Positions 26,479 through 37,804 of a stretch of 64,000 bases of DNA are shown here, one piece after another. The stretch lies in assembly GCF_003385845.1 (NCBI RefSeq), contig NZ_QRDJ01000007.1:833380-897379 (forward strand), in the 5' to 3' direction. The translations under genes were made by a program, and so were the position numbers. The stretch is from Kushneria indalinina DSM 14324. Lineage in GTDB: Bacteria > Pseudomonadota > Gammaproteobacteria > Pseudomonadales > Halomonadaceae. Each line of letters opens with the position of its first letter. Position 1 is the first letter of the stretch. The notes under the pieces were generated by a model, which did not search any database, was not told the DNA's origin, and saw nothing but the letters and a program-made list of their open reading frames with translations.

Positions 26479-26877
26479 TCAGGCACCCACTGGCGACATC
26501 GCTCGGTCGTAGGTCGTGATCTCGAAAGGGTTATCGTCCGGGTCGCTGAAATAGAGAGACCACGCCACCTGGTGATCCTCGAGCCGGGGCGGTACGGGGA
26601 GCTCTTGCATCAGCCAGTTCTGCCACTGATAAAACTGCTCGCCACTGACGCCCAGCGCAATGGTCGAGCGACAGGGGGCGTGGGCGCGCTCAAACAGTGA
26701 CAGGCAGACGGCGCCGGTACTGTCAGCGATGATCAGCGGGCCACCCGGTTCATCGGCCCAGAACGCCAGCGCAGCGACGCGCTCAAGGCCCAGCACCCTT
26801 TGATACCAGCGCTCGGCGGCCGTGCGGTCGGCGACATACACATGAATGTGATCGATACGATCCAGTGATGGCGGCAT
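26479..26877 (-). CDS. VOC (glyoxalase/bleomycin-resistance) family protein
   Basis: 132 residues with two betaalphabetabetabeta modules: IDHIHVYVADRTAAERWYQRVLG at the start and WSLYFSDPDDNPFEITTYD at the end, giving metal ligands His10 and the Glu of FEITTY. Such proteins bind a metal and act as dioxygenases, epimerases or resistance proteins; nothing around it suggests a substrate. Confidence 0.82.
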   Translation of the reverse strand: MPPSLDRIDHIHVYVADRTAAERWYQRVLGLERVAALAFWADEPGGPLIIADSTGAVCLSLFERAHAPCRSTIALGVSGEQFYQWQNWLMQELPVPPRLEDHQVAWSLYFSDPDDNPFEITTYDRAMSPVGA

Positions 26878-26922
26878 GAGGTGATCTCCCTGGTCCCTGA
26901 GTTGTCAGCACATCCTGAAGGG

Positions 26923-26958
26923 TAATAAAAAAACCGGCGCCCGAGGGCGCCGGTTTTC
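26923..26958 (-). terminator. Terminator of icd
   Basis: Perfect 12-bp stem AAACCGGCGCCC / GGGCGCCGGTTT with a 2-nt centre; on the minus strand it is followed by TTTTTTTATTA, 40 bases after the icd stop. The plus strand carries only TTTT. Confidence 0.92.
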
Positions 26959-26997
26959 ATTATGGGCTGTCATGGCTGACAGCTGACCATCAACGCA

Positions 26998-29605
<2,608 letters not shown>

Positions 29606-29995
29606 ATGAAAGCGACATGGATAGCACCCTTTGTTCTGGCACTGGCCACGACTCCGGCACTGGCCGGCGAGCAGGCAGGTTCCACCGGGCAGGTCAGTAA
29701 CAGTACCAGCATGTCCTCTCAGCAGGGGGGTGGCGACGCCAGCCAGACAGGCCAGCAGGGTGGCGATCATGGCACCAGCGGTCAGTCCGGCAGCATGACC
29801 GGTAAAATGGAGCAGAAAGCAGGCGAAAAGGCCGGCCAGGAAATTGACAGGCATACGTCCAATTCCGGCAGCATGACCCAAAAGGCCGGCGAGAAGGCCA
29901 AACAGGGCATCGATAACCGTACCGGTTCCAACACCGCCGGCAACAGCGGCACGGGGACATCCGGTAGCGGTGGCAGTAACACCACCGCACAGTAA
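29606..29995 (+). CDS. Secreted low-complexity Gly/Ser/Thr-rich protein
   Basis: 129 residues. A signal peptide ends at PALA (about residue 20). The mature part is almost entirely Gly, Ser, Thr, Gln, Asn and Lys, without predicted structure, and contains two copies of a KAGEKA[GK]Q[EG]ID element (about 68-78 and 91-101). AGGAGG precedes the ATG and a strong terminator follows, so this is a real, single-gene transcript. Function unknown; a similar disordered secreted protein lies at 39542-39907. Confidence 0.72.
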   Translation: MKATWIAPFVLALATTPALAGEQAGSTGQVSNSTSMSSQQGGGDASQTGQQGGDHGTSGQSGSMTGKMEQKAGEKAGQEIDRHTSNSGSMTQKAGEKAKQGIDNRTGSNTAGNSGTGTSGSGGSNTTAQ

Positions 29996-30044
29996 TCCGC
30001 CGCTCTCGGCCCCGGGTGGATCGGGGCCAATGCCGGTAACCATG

Positions 30045-30075
30045 ACGCCCCTGCCCTGCGGCAGGGGCGTTTTTT
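30045..30075 (+). terminator. Terminator of the secreted low-complexity protein gene
   Basis: ACGCCCCTGCC / GGCAGGGGCGT perfect 11-bp stem, CTGC loop, then TTTTT. Confidence 0.93.
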
Positions 30076-30198
30076 GATCGCGGGTATTGATTCCGGCTGA
30101 AGACCGCGGGCCAGACAGGCGGTCCTTGTGCCAGGCTTGGCTGTCAGATATCAGGGCAGTCCAGTAGACGGGCCCGTGCAATGAACGAAGGGATCCCC

Positions 30199-30822
30199 AT
30201 GGCTGGCAGCCTGCAGCATCAAAAACAGCGTCTCGGTAATCGGCTTGCCGACATGATGGATCACCCAGGTGCCATCTGGCTGCTGTTTGTGGCCTCGATG
30301 CTTGAAACCCTGATCGTGCCGATTCCGATCGAAACCGTGCTGATCCCCTGGATGGTGCTGCGCCCCGAGCGTCGCTGGCAGCTGGCCCTGGTGGCGCTGG
30401 CGGGCAATCTGCTGGCGGCGGCCATCGGCTACGGGCTGGGGGTCTGGGCGATGGGGTATTTTGGCGATCAGTTGATCGGGCTTTTCGGCGGTCAGCAGGC
30501 GTTTAATGATTTCGACCAGCGCTTCAGTGACAACGGCTTTCTGGCCGTGCTCTCCATCGGCGTGATTCCCATCCCGTTTCAGATTGCCATGCTGGTGGCC
30601 GGTAGTACCGGCTACTCCCTTGTGCTGTTCATGTTGGCCGCGATGCTGGCCCGCGGCGCGCGCTATTTCGGCTTGGCGCTTTTGGTACACTTTTTTGGTG
30701 ATCGGGCGCTCAGGCTCTGGAAGCGTCATGAGCGGACCATGCTGGTGCTGCTGATCGTCGCGGTGGCGGGCTATCTGATTTACAAGGGGATCAATCTGAT
30801 GGGCGGCGGTAGCGCAGGCTAG
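30199..30822 (+). CDS. VTT/DedA (YqaA-like) membrane protein
   Basis: 207 residues with a VTT domain: LLFVASMLETLIVPIPIETVLIP, AGNLLAAAIGYGLGVWAMGYFG and SIGVIPIPFQIAMLVAGSTGYS, with re-entrant loops and the conserved Gly/Pro-rich turns of the DedA superfamily. These are proton-coupled lipid flippases or membrane-homeostasis proteins. GAAGG eight bases before the second ATG supports 30199 over the weaker ATG at 30181. It converges with the TonB receptor gene; a stem-loop (30801-30831) spans the stop codon. Confidence 0.83.
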   Translation: MAGSLQHQKQRLGNRLADMMDHPGAIWLLFVASMLETLIVPIPIETVLIPWMVLRPERRWQLALVALAGNLLAAAIGYGLGVWAMGYFGDQLIGLFGGQQAFNDFDQRFSDNGFLAVLSIGVIPIPFQIAMLVAGSTGYSLVLFMLAAMLARGARYFGLALLVHFFGDRALRLWKRHERTMLVLLIVAVAGYLIYKGINLMGGGSAG

Positions 30823-30844
30823 CCGCCGCCCCTGATGCCGTTTC

Positions 30845-33031
30845 CTACCAGTTCATGTTCCAGCCCAGCGAGAAGGTGCGTCCGCGGCCCTGAAACTCGT
30901 AGAGTTCTTCGGGGCCGAAGTCGGGCGAATAGAAGATCGCCGCGCGCTGCCCCCAGACGGTGGCGTACTGTTTGTCCAGCAGATTGTCGATGCCGGCCGT
31001 GAAGGTGCCGTAGCCGTCGGTGCGCTGGCGGGCGATCAGATCAAACGTCGTGAAGCCGTTGATCTCGTTGTCGCCGGCCGCGCCCAGATCACTGGCATCG
31101 TCGGAAAGATCGAAGGCGTGATTGCCCTGCAGACGCAGTGAGCGGTCATTGCCGGCCCATTCCACAAAGGCCGTGGCGCTGGACAGCGAGGCGTAGCGCG
31201 CATCGCGCTTGTGCCAGCTGCCGTCATCGTCGAGCTGTTCGGAGCGGGTCAGATGGGCGGTGCCGCCGACTTCCCAGTGATCCCCGATATAACGCGACGT
31301 GGCCGCCTCGAGGCCGTAGTCGCGGCGCTTGTCATCGATGATGCTGGTGCCCAGCTGCTCGTCATTGTCCAGCGCCCGGTCCGACCAGGCGTAATACAGC
31401 GCCACCTGGCTGTTCCAGGTGCGGCTGCGATAGCCCCAGCCCAGCTCGACCTGATCGGTCTGGATGCCGTCGACCGGATTGCTGCCGATATCGAACTGCG
31501 CATCGTCATACACCCCACCAATGTTGGGCAGTTCAAAGCCCTGGCTATAGTTCGACCAGAAGCGGTGGCCGCTGTCGTACTCCTGCACCACCCCCAAGTT
31601 ATAGAGGGTGTTGCTGTAGCTGTTGCTACCGCCATCGTTTATGTCATCGCCTACGGCGAAAGCATCCACATCCACATCGGCATGCTCCTGGCGCACGCCG
31701 CCCTGCACTTTCAACCGCTCGGTGACCTGCCACTCAAGCTGAGCGAAGCCGGCAAGGCCATCGACCGAGTAATCCGGATAGCGCGGCCCAATGCTTGCTG
31801 TATCAAGCTGCAGTCCACCTGAGGCGGCCACCGTTGCGGGATCGAAAAAGGCCTGGTTGGAAGTAAAGCGCTCATGGTAGTAGTCGATGCCGTAGGTCAG
31901 CTCGAGATCATCGCGCAGAGCCGTTGAAAACAGGGCCTTGGCGCCACCCAGGTCGGTATTTTGCTGCGAGGCGCGAAACTCGCCACTGGGATAGGGGAAG
32001 GCCCCGAAGTTGCTCTCTTCTTCGCGATAGTACGCCTGAAAATAGAAATCCTGCCCCAGCAGATCGCCGTGGTGGTAGTTGGCATTGTAGAGCTGGCGTT
32101 CGGTGCCCGGGTCGCGGTCGGCGCTGTAATTGCCGCGGATGTCGGCGTTGTCCAGGCGGCCTTCGGTAAGCTCGGGAAAGAAGACGCCGCGCTCGCCCTC
32201 AAAGCCCGAGTCGTAGTGCTGGCCCAGAAGCGACAGGCTCTGATCCTTGGCCAGGTCGATATCCACACGGCCCATCACATCGATGGCGCGGTTGTCCTGC
32301 AGATCGGTCTGGGCCAGGTCCGGAAAGATCTCTCGGTTGTCGCCATCGTAAAAGCGCCCGTTCTCTTCATAGGCCACGCTCAACCGGCCGCGCACGCGCT
32401 CGCTGCCGCCGGCCACCGACTGGGCCACGCGCCGGTCAAAATCGCGATGGTTGTTGAACCCGGAAGTGGCGCCGACCCGCGTTTCAAAATGCGGCCCGCC
32501 CGCCTCGGGTGTTTTGGTCACGATGTTGATGGTGCCGCCGGTGGCGTTGCCGCCATACAGGCTGTTGGCCCCGGAGAGCACCTCGACGCGCTCGATATTG
32601 AACGGATCGATCGAGTCGAACTGGCGCGACAGCCCGCGGGAGCTGGTCATCGACACGCCGTCGATCAGAATCTGGGGGCTGCGCCCGCGCAGGTTCTGGC
32701 CGTACTCGGTGCGCCCTTCCGGGGCGAAATCGAGCCCCGGAATCAGCTTGCCCAGCATGGTCTTGAGATCCTCCCCGGCCTGGGTGCGGCGTTCGATCTG
32801 CTCGCGATCGATGAGCCAGACGGCGCCGGGAATCTGGTCGGGCGAGGCAGGCGTGCGCGATCCGACCACCACCATCTCCTCCTGTGATTCAAGTGCCGTG
32901 GCCTCGGTGGCCTGGCGGGTGGTGGTCGTTGTGGTGGCAGGCGCAGGCGCCTCGGCCGTGGCCGTCATCGGGGTCAGCAGCAGGCTGGCCGTCATCGCCA
33001 TCGTCGTGACGACATGGGGTTGATAAGGCAT
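30845..33031 (-). CDS. TonB-dependent siderophore receptor, IutA-like
   Basis: 728 residues: signal peptide ending near ATA-EAP (about 26), TonB box EEMVVVGS, plug domain (about 60-180) with QNLRGRSPQILIDGV, then a 22-strand barrel ending in the aromatic W of SLGWNMNW. The C-terminal YATVWGQRAAIFYSPDFGP and GRGRTFSL recall the ferric-aerobactin receptor IutA, so a hydroxamate-citrate siderophore is a reasonable guess. A Fur-like box lies about 30 bases upstream. No siderophore synthesis or permease genes are adjacent. Confidence 0.88.
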   Translation of the reverse strand: MPYQPHVVTTMAMTASLLLTPMTATAEAPAPATTTTTTRQATEATALESQEEMVVVGSRTPASPDQIPGAVWLIDREQIERRTQAGEDLKTMLGKLIPGLDFAPEGRTEYGQNLRGRSPQILIDGVSMTSSRGLSRQFDSIDPFNIERVEVLSGANSLYGGNATGGTINIVTKTPEAGGPHFETRVGATSGFNNHRDFDRRVAQSVAGGSERVRGRLSVAYEENGRFYDGDNREIFPDLAQTDLQDNRAIDVMGRVDIDLAKDQSLSLLGQHYDSGFEGERGVFFPELTEGRLDNADIRGNYSADRDPGTERQLYNANYHHGDLLGQDFYFQAYYREEESNFGAFPYPSGEFRASQQNTDLGGAKALFSTALRDDLELTYGIDYYHERFTSNQAFFDPATVAASGGLQLDTASIGPRYPDYSVDGLAGFAQLEWQVTERLKVQGGVRQEHADVDVDAFAVGDDINDGGSNSYSNTLYNLGVVQEYDSGHRFWSNYSQGFELPNIGGVYDDAQFDIGSNPVDGIQTDQVELGWGYRSRTWNSQVALYYAWSDRALDNDEQLGTSIIDDKRRDYGLEAATSRYIGDHWEVGGTAHLTRSEQLDDDGSWHKRDARYASLSSATAFVEWAGNDRSLRLQGNHAFDLSDDASDLGAAGDNEINGFTTFDLIARQRTDGYGTFTAGIDNLLDKQYATVWGQRAAIFYSPDFGPEELYEFQGRGRTFSLGWNMNW

Positions 33032-33061
33032 CCGGGTTCCCGTGATCTCGTTGTTATGCGA

Positions 33062-33080
33062 TTTATTGAGAATGCTTCTT
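33062..33080. promoter_or_regulatory. Fur-box-like site upstream of the TonB receptor
   Basis: ATTGAGAATGCTTCTT (33065-33080) agrees with the Fur consensus AATGAGAATCATTATC at 11 of 16 positions including the central TGAGAAT. It lies about 30 bases before the receptor start, where iron-dependent repression would act. Confidence 0.55.
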
Positions 33081-33203
33081 GTTCATGACGAGACGCTACC
33101 CCGGGGGCGGGCGGGACGACAACCCGACCGGGTCGATAGCAGGGCGGCCTTCAGTTTGGCCCTGGCATGGCAGATGCGCTCGCCGGATCAGGGGAGCCGT
33201 GAT

Positions 33204-33232
33204 GCAAAAAAGCCACCCCGGGAGGTGGCTTT
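33204..33232 (-). terminator. Terminator of the lemA-TPM operon
   Basis: On the minus strand AGCCACC / GGTGGCT with a 6-nt loop and six T, about 45 bases after the last stop. Confidence 0.85.
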
Positions 33233-33274
33233 CTGATGCTGGCCATGACGGCCGGCGCTATGTGACAGGCCGAT

Positions 33275-33925
33275 TTAGCCGATGTCGTCCCGGCCAAGCA
33301 CAATCAGACGATTGGGCAGCTCGTTGCGCTCGTGGGTGGCGGGCACATGGGTTGTCAGCAGTTTGCCGCAGGCCTCGACACAGTCGAGAAAGCCCTGCTT
33401 GGTCTGACCCGCGCGTACCTTTTGGGTAAAGTCGGCCACGATATCGGCCCAGACCGCGTTGTCCAGCCGGCGGGAGATGCCCTCATCCACCAGAATTTCG
33501 ACATAGCGTTCGGCTTCCGAGACGAAGATCAGCATGCCGGTGCCCTCCTGCGTATGGTGCAGGTTCTGCTCGAGAAACTGCCGCCGGGCCAGGTTGGCGG
33601 CGCGCCAGTAGCGCACGTGTTGCGGAATCAGGCGCGTGGTGATGCCGGGCAGGCGAAAGACCACTGCCAGCACCGCAAACAGGACCCACTGCGTCAGCAG
33701 CAGGGTCCAGCCACCCAGCCATGTGGCAGCATCGAACCAGCCGGCGATGACGGCCAGCGCCCCAGGTAAGATCAGGGCGACAAGCCCCGCCCACAGCAGC
33801 GGGATATAGGCGTAGTCGTCTGCCCGTTCGGCCAGCACCGTGACGATCTCGGCATCGGTGTCGCGCTCGACGCGGGCGATCGCCTCGCCCACCTCGCGCT
33901 GTTCGCTCTCTTTTAGTAATGACAT
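33275..33925 (-). CDS. TPM-domain membrane protein
   Basis: 216 residues. N-terminal motif VGEAIARVERDTDAEIVTVLAERADDYAYIPL begins the TPM fold, interrupted by two membrane helices (about 42-62 and 68-90), after which the domain resumes with GMLIFVSEAERYVEILVDEGI. This is the short 'YgcG-partner' form found downstream of lemA and ygcG-like genes. Function is unknown; members are linked to membrane stress or photosystem repair in other organisms. Third gene of the lemA operon. Confidence 0.8.
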   Translation of the reverse strand: MSLLKESEQREVGEAIARVERDTDAEIVTVLAERADDYAYIPLLWAGLVALILPGALAVIAGWFDAATWLGGWTLLLTQWVLFAVLAVVFRLPGITTRLIPQHVRYWRAANLARRQFLEQNLHHTQEGTGMLIFVSEAERYVEILVDEGISRRLDNAVWADIVADFTQKVRAGQTKQGFLDCVEACGKLLTTHVPATHERNELPNRLIVLGRDDIG

Positions 33926-33948
33926 ACCGCGTTATCCCTTTAGAGTCG

Positions 33949-34701
33949 TTACCAGCCGCCGGAGGCACCGCCGCCGCCGAAGCCGCCGCCACCGCCGCTG
34001 AAGCCACCGCCGCCGCCGAGACCGCCACCAGAACGGCCACCGCCGCCCAGCATGCCGCCCAGCAGCATGCCGCCCAGCAGGCCACCGCCACCGCGACCAC
34101 CGCCGCGAACGATCATCAAGACGATGAACATCAGAATCGACAGCCAGATGCCGGCGCCGCCAAGCTCATTGGACTCACCGGAGCCGCGTTCGCTGCGCTG
34201 CTCGCTCTGCGCCAGCGGGTCGCCGCCGAGCACCTGGATCATGGCCTGGCTGCCCTCGACGATCCCGCGAGCGAAGTCGCCGTCGCTGAAGGCGGGCGTG
34301 ATGACCTGGTTGATGATGGTGGAAGACTGCGCATCGGTGAGGCGTCCTTCAAGGCCGTAGCCGACCTCGATGCGTACCTGGCGCTCATCGAGGGCCACGA
34401 TCAAAAGGGCGCCGTTGTCCTCGCCTTCCTGGCCGATGCCCCATTCGCGGCCCAGCTGATAGCCGTACTGCTCGATGGTCTCGCCGCCCAGATCGGGCAG
34501 GGTGACCACCACCACCTGTTCGCCGGTGGCCTCTTCATGGGCGGCCAGCGTGTCGGAGAGCTGCGTCTGGGTGGACGCATCGAGCAGCTCGGCGTTGTCC
34601 ACCACGCGCCCGGTCAGCTCGGGGAAGTCGGGTGCGGCCTGTACGGCTGCCGTGCACAGCAGCAGTAAAAAACCGACGGTGAGCGAGCGTGTCAGTCGCA
34701 T
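33949..34701 (-). CDS. YgcG/TPM-domain protein with glycine-rich tail
   Basis: 250 residues: signal peptide (about 1-22), periplasmic TPM domain (about 25-150; GRVVDNAELLD, EEATGEQVVVVTLPDL, GYGLEGRLTDAQSSTII), one membrane helix (about 183-198) and a C-terminal tail of mostly Gly with a few Ser/Phe (about 199-250). TPM domains bind divalent metals and have been called phosphatases. It lies between lemA and a second TPM gene, all on the same strand with short gaps. Confidence 0.85.
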   Translation of the reverse strand: MRLTRSLTVGFLLLLCTAAVQAAPDFPELTGRVVDNAELLDASTQTQLSDTLAAHEEATGEQVVVVTLPDLGGETIEQYGYQLGREWGIGQEGEDNGALLIVALDERQVRIEVGYGLEGRLTDAQSSTIINQVITPAFSDGDFARGIVEGSQAMIQVLGGDPLAQSEQRSERGSGESNELGGAGIWLSILMFIVLMIVRGGGRGGGGLLGGMLLGGMLGGGGRSGGGLGGGGGFSGGGGGFGGGGASGGW

Positions 34702-34720
34702 CAGGAAATCACCTGTTGTT

Positions 34721-35356
34721 TTAGAAATTTACCTGCGGGGCCTGGTCTGCGTTTTCGGCAGTGGCCTCGAAGTTTTCGCGAATCGGCAGGTCGCTGTACA
34801 TGATCTTGTGCCAGATGCTGCCAGGGAAGGTACGAATCTCGGTGTTGTAGGCCTCGACCGCCTGAATGAAGTCGCGACGGGCCACCGCAATCCGGTTTTC
34901 CGTGCCTTCAAGCTGGGACTGCAGCGCCAGGAAGTTCTGGTTCGACTTGAGCTCCGGGTAGCGCTCCGATACCGCCATCAGGCGGCTCAGGGCACCGCTC
35001 AGCTCGCCCTGTGCCTGCTGAAAGCGCTGAAACTGTTCGGGATTGTTGAGCGTACTGTCATCGACCTGTATCGAGGTCGCCTTCGAGCGCGCCTCGATGA
35101 CCGCCGTCAGCGTCTCCTGCTCCTGGTTGGCAAAGCCCTTCACCGTCTCGACCAGGTTCGGGACCAGGTCGGCGCGGCGCTGGTACTGGTTTTCGACCTG
35201 AGACCAGGCGGATTTCACCTTCTCATCCAGCGTCGGGATGTTGTTGATGCCACAGCCGGACAGGGCCAGACACAGGCACAAAAGCGCCAGACACTGCCAG
35301 TAGACGGGGCGCAGGCCGGCGCGGGAGGAGGAAGAGCGGTTGCAATACATGGGCAT
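34721..35356 (-). CDS. lemA: LemA-family lipoprotein
   Basis: 211 residues. A signal with lipobox ALSGC (about residue 35), then the helical LemA domain: IPTLDEKVKSAWSQVENQYQRRADLVPNLV, NFLALQSQLEGTENRIAVARRDF and VEAYNTEIRTFPGSIW. LemA proteins are exported four-helix bundles of unknown function, nearly always beside TPM-domain genes, as here. The first ATG has no clear ribosome site; another lies two codons in. Confidence 0.92.
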   Translation of the reverse strand: MPMYCNRSSSSRAGLRPVYWQCLALLCLCLALSGCGINNIPTLDEKVKSAWSQVENQYQRRADLVPNLVETVKGFANQEQETLTAVIEARSKATSIQVDDSTLNNPEQFQRFQQAQGELSGALSRLMAVSERYPELKSNQNFLALQSQLEGTENRIAVARRDFIQAVEAYNTEIRTFPGSIWHKIMYSDLPIRENFEATAENADQAPQVNF

Positions 35357-35546
35357 GATTCGGGGTCTCGAACGAACGGACTTTGAGCGTTGGCAGGCGA
35401 TCGTGGTGATGTCCTGCCCTTTGAGTCAGTCTACAGGTCACTGACCGGTTGTGGGTGAATTTGATGGGTGTCATCAGTCGCTTCTTAAGGATCAATGTCG
35501 CGGCCCGGGCAGGGTGCATTCAAGCAGTATCCTGACTGAGCCGGTA

Positions 35547-36485
35547 TCAGTCCGGGCGCCCACGTTCTGTCAGGACGTCCTCGATCAGGGTGATGAAATC
35601 GGCAAATGCCGGGTGGGTCAGACTGGGTGAACGATGGACTTCAAGGGTCGCTGGCGGTATTGCCGGCAGCCCCTCGGCGGCGCCCAGTATTTTCCAGCCG
35701 TCAGGGAGCCAGCGTCGATCCACCAGGGTAACGGTTTGTGCCTGATTGACGATGACGCGCAGCCCGCTGGGGCTCTGACTGGTCGCATCGATCTGCCAGT
35801 CGCGACCAAGGCCTGCAAGAGCGGTGAGCGCGCGGCGGCGATAGATGCACTGTTCGGGGAACAGCGCCAGTGGAATCGGTTTTGCGGGATCAAGCCTGAA
35901 GTTCTGATGCGCCGCCCAGACGACCTCTTCAGTGGCAATGGCCCGGCCACTGCTTTCAGGCGTGTGTCGTACGGCCAGCACAATGTCCAGAAAACCGCGC
36001 TCGAGCTGTTCCAGAAGCTCTGTCGACATACGACAGTGAATGTGGACCTGCACCTGCGGATGCTGTTCGCCGAAACGGGCCAGCAGCGCCGTCAGCCAGG
36101 CATCGGCATAGTCCTCGGGCAGCCCGAAACGCAGGGTTACGGGGCGTGACCGGCCCAGCGCCGCAAGTGCTTCCTGCTGAAGCTGCAGGAGTCGGCGGGC
36201 ATAGACCAGAAAGGTTTCGCCTTCACTGGTCAGTCGAACCAGACGACTGTTGCGCTCGATAAGCACGGTTCCCAGTCGTGATTCCAGCGTACGAATACGC
36301 AGACTGATGGTGGACTGGGTCCTGTGCAGATGCTGCGCCGCTGCAGTGAATCCACCGCTGTCGACAACGGTGACAAAGGCAATCAGCAGGTCGCTGTCCA
36401 GCGCGGTCAACGCTGCACTATCGGTATGGCCGATGGCTGCCATTGAAATGACTCGTTTTACTGATGGATCGATCCTGCGCAGCAT
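35547..36485 (-). CDS. LysR-family transcriptional regulator
   Basis: 312 residues (298 if started at 36443). N-terminal winged helix-turn-helix LLIAFVTVVDSGGFTAAAQHLHRTQSTISLRIRTLESRLG, then an effector domain of about 200 residues. AGGGA precedes the first ATG at good spacing, so I keep it. It is divergent from the 2OG-Fe(II) oxygenase gene with about 80 bases between, the usual arrangement for a LysR and its target. Confidence 0.88.
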   Translation of the reverse strand: MLRRIDPSVKRVISMAAIGHTDSAALTALDSDLLIAFVTVVDSGGFTAAAQHLHRTQSTISLRIRTLESRLGTVLIERNSRLVRLTSEGETFLVYARRLLQLQQEALAALGRSRPVTLRFGLPEDYADAWLTALLARFGEQHPQVQVHIHCRMSTELLEQLERGFLDIVLAVRHTPESSGRAIATEEVVWAAHQNFRLDPAKPIPLALFPEQCIYRRRALTALAGLGRDWQIDATSQSPSGLRVIVNQAQTVTLVDRRWLPDGWKILGAAEGLPAIPPATLEVHRSPSLTHPAFADFITLIEDVLTERGRPD

Positions 36486-36563
36486 ACTGCATCCCTGAAT
36501 TCGTTCGATACCGTGTCATCGCCACCAGACGATGCGGTTTTCGCTGAACGCTGGAGCAGATTC

Positions 36564-37565
36564 ATGACGCAGACGCTGATTCCCCATATCGACCTGACGC
36601 CCCTGCTGGACAACGGTCCGACGCGGGACGAGACCGTGGCGGCCATTGTTGAGGCGGCCAGCCATTCCGGTTTCATGACGGTCGGCGTGGCGCCGCAGCA
36701 GCTGCACCTGCCGGATGACATTCATGCTCGGCTGCTGCGCTTTTTTGAGCTCGAGGCGCGTGGCAGGCAGCGTCTGGCGCGCCACAAGTTCGAACCCGGC
36801 AATCGCAATGTCTATCGCGGCTATTTCCCGCCGCAGGATGAAGATCCGACATGGAAGGAGGGGATCGATCTGGGGCCGGATGTTGCCCATCCGGAGCGTG
36901 CCGATGCGGCCAGCGGCGACCCGCTGCGTGAGCCGACACCGCAGCCGCTGGAGAGTGCGCTGCCTGGCTGGTCGGCGGATGTCGCCGGGTATTACCGGGG
37001 CATGGAGCGGCTGGGTCGGGTGATCGCTGAAGCGCTGGCCGAGGGGCTTGGTATGCCTCGCAAGCAATTGCTCGAGCCGTTTGATGCCGGCAATTCCACT
37101 CTGCGTCTGATTCACTATCCCCGGCGTACGCCCGATGCGCTGGCATCGATGCCGGCCATCGACGGTGAAGGCGACGCCCGACGCTGGCTGGTCGGCGTGC
37201 CGCATTTTGACAACGGCTTCATTACGCTGTTGTGGCAGGACCGGGTAGGCGGGCTGCAGGTGCGTACGCCCGATGGCAACTGGGAGGAAGTTGTGCCGCG
37301 TGATAACGCGCTGGTGGTCAATTTTGGCCGGCTGCTGTCGGACTGGTCCGATGGGCGCATCCAGGCCACCGAACACCGTATCGTTGGCGGCACCCGTTCA
37401 CGACACTCGATCCCGTTTTTCTTCGAGCCGGCCGTCGATGCCCATATTCAGACCCTGGAGGGTGTCGATGGAGACGGCTATGTCTATGGAGATCGGCTCT
37501 GGGCGCGGATGCTGGAATTCGTCGAATTTCAGGGGCTTGAACGCACACCCACCGCACCGACGTAG
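36564..37565 (+). CDS. 2-oxoglutarate/Fe(II)-dependent oxygenase, isopenicillin-N-synthase family
   Basis: 333 residues with a double-stranded beta-helix core: iron ligands His214 and Asp216 (PHFDNGF) and His271 (TEHRIV), and the 2-oxoglutarate carboxylate motif R-x-S (Arg280, Ser282). The N-terminus IPHIDLTPLLD is typical of the family, which includes gibberellin-type and ethylene-forming oxygenases. It should hydroxylate or desaturate a small molecule in the cytoplasm. GGAG precedes the ATG by eight bases. LysR is divergent and a BCCT carrier follows 239 bases downstream, hinting that the substrate is imported. Confidence 0.87.
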   Translation: MTQTLIPHIDLTPLLDNGPTRDETVAAIVEAASHSGFMTVGVAPQQLHLPDDIHARLLRFFELEARGRQRLARHKFEPGNRNVYRGYFPPQDEDPTWKEGIDLGPDVAHPERADAASGDPLREPTPQPLESALPGWSADVAGYYRGMERLGRVIAEALAEGLGMPRKQLLEPFDAGNSTLRLIHYPRRTPDALASMPAIDGEGDARRWLVGVPHFDNGFITLLWQDRVGGLQVRTPDGNWEEVVPRDNALVVNFGRLLSDWSDGRIQATEHRIVGGTRSRHSIPFFFEPAVDAHIQTLEGVDGDGYVYGDRLWARMLEFVEFQGLERTPTAPT

Positions 37566-37604
37566 AGCGTTGATACCGGCGCCTGTCAGGCGCCTGCCAA
37601 CGCT
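37566..37604. other. Long two-part stem-loop after the oxygenase gene
   Basis: GGCGCCTG / CAGGCGCC (1-nt centre) inside an outer pair AGCGTTG / CAACGCT, starting at the stop codon. No T run follows, so it is not a standard intrinsic terminator; it may protect the 3' end or be a Rho-type terminator. Confidence 0.45.
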
Positions 37605-37804
37605 TGCCGCTCCCTGACGTGGCACGATCCCGCAACGTTGCGATTCTTTCGGGCTGCCCCCGGGCACTGTGATTGCCACCGCCCGGTGCGGCGTCCCTGC
37701 CTGATGATATCGATTATAAAAGGTGTGCCATGACCGCCGGTACGGCGGCGTTGCGACCTGTCCGGTCGATGGCTCATGAATAATATAAAATGGGAGTATT
37801 GTGG

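Noticed and set aside
30801-30831. GGGCGGCGG / CCGCCGCCC stem-loop as a terminator
   Set aside because: It spans the stop codon of the VTT gene with a bulge and no T run in either direction; may limit read-through but is not a clear intrinsic terminator.
31961-32887. 308-residue plus-strand ORF
   Set aside because: Antisense to the TonB receptor.
33960-34110. GCC/ACC-rich tandem repeat
   Set aside because: Codes for the glycine-rich tail of the YgcG-like protein on the minus strand.
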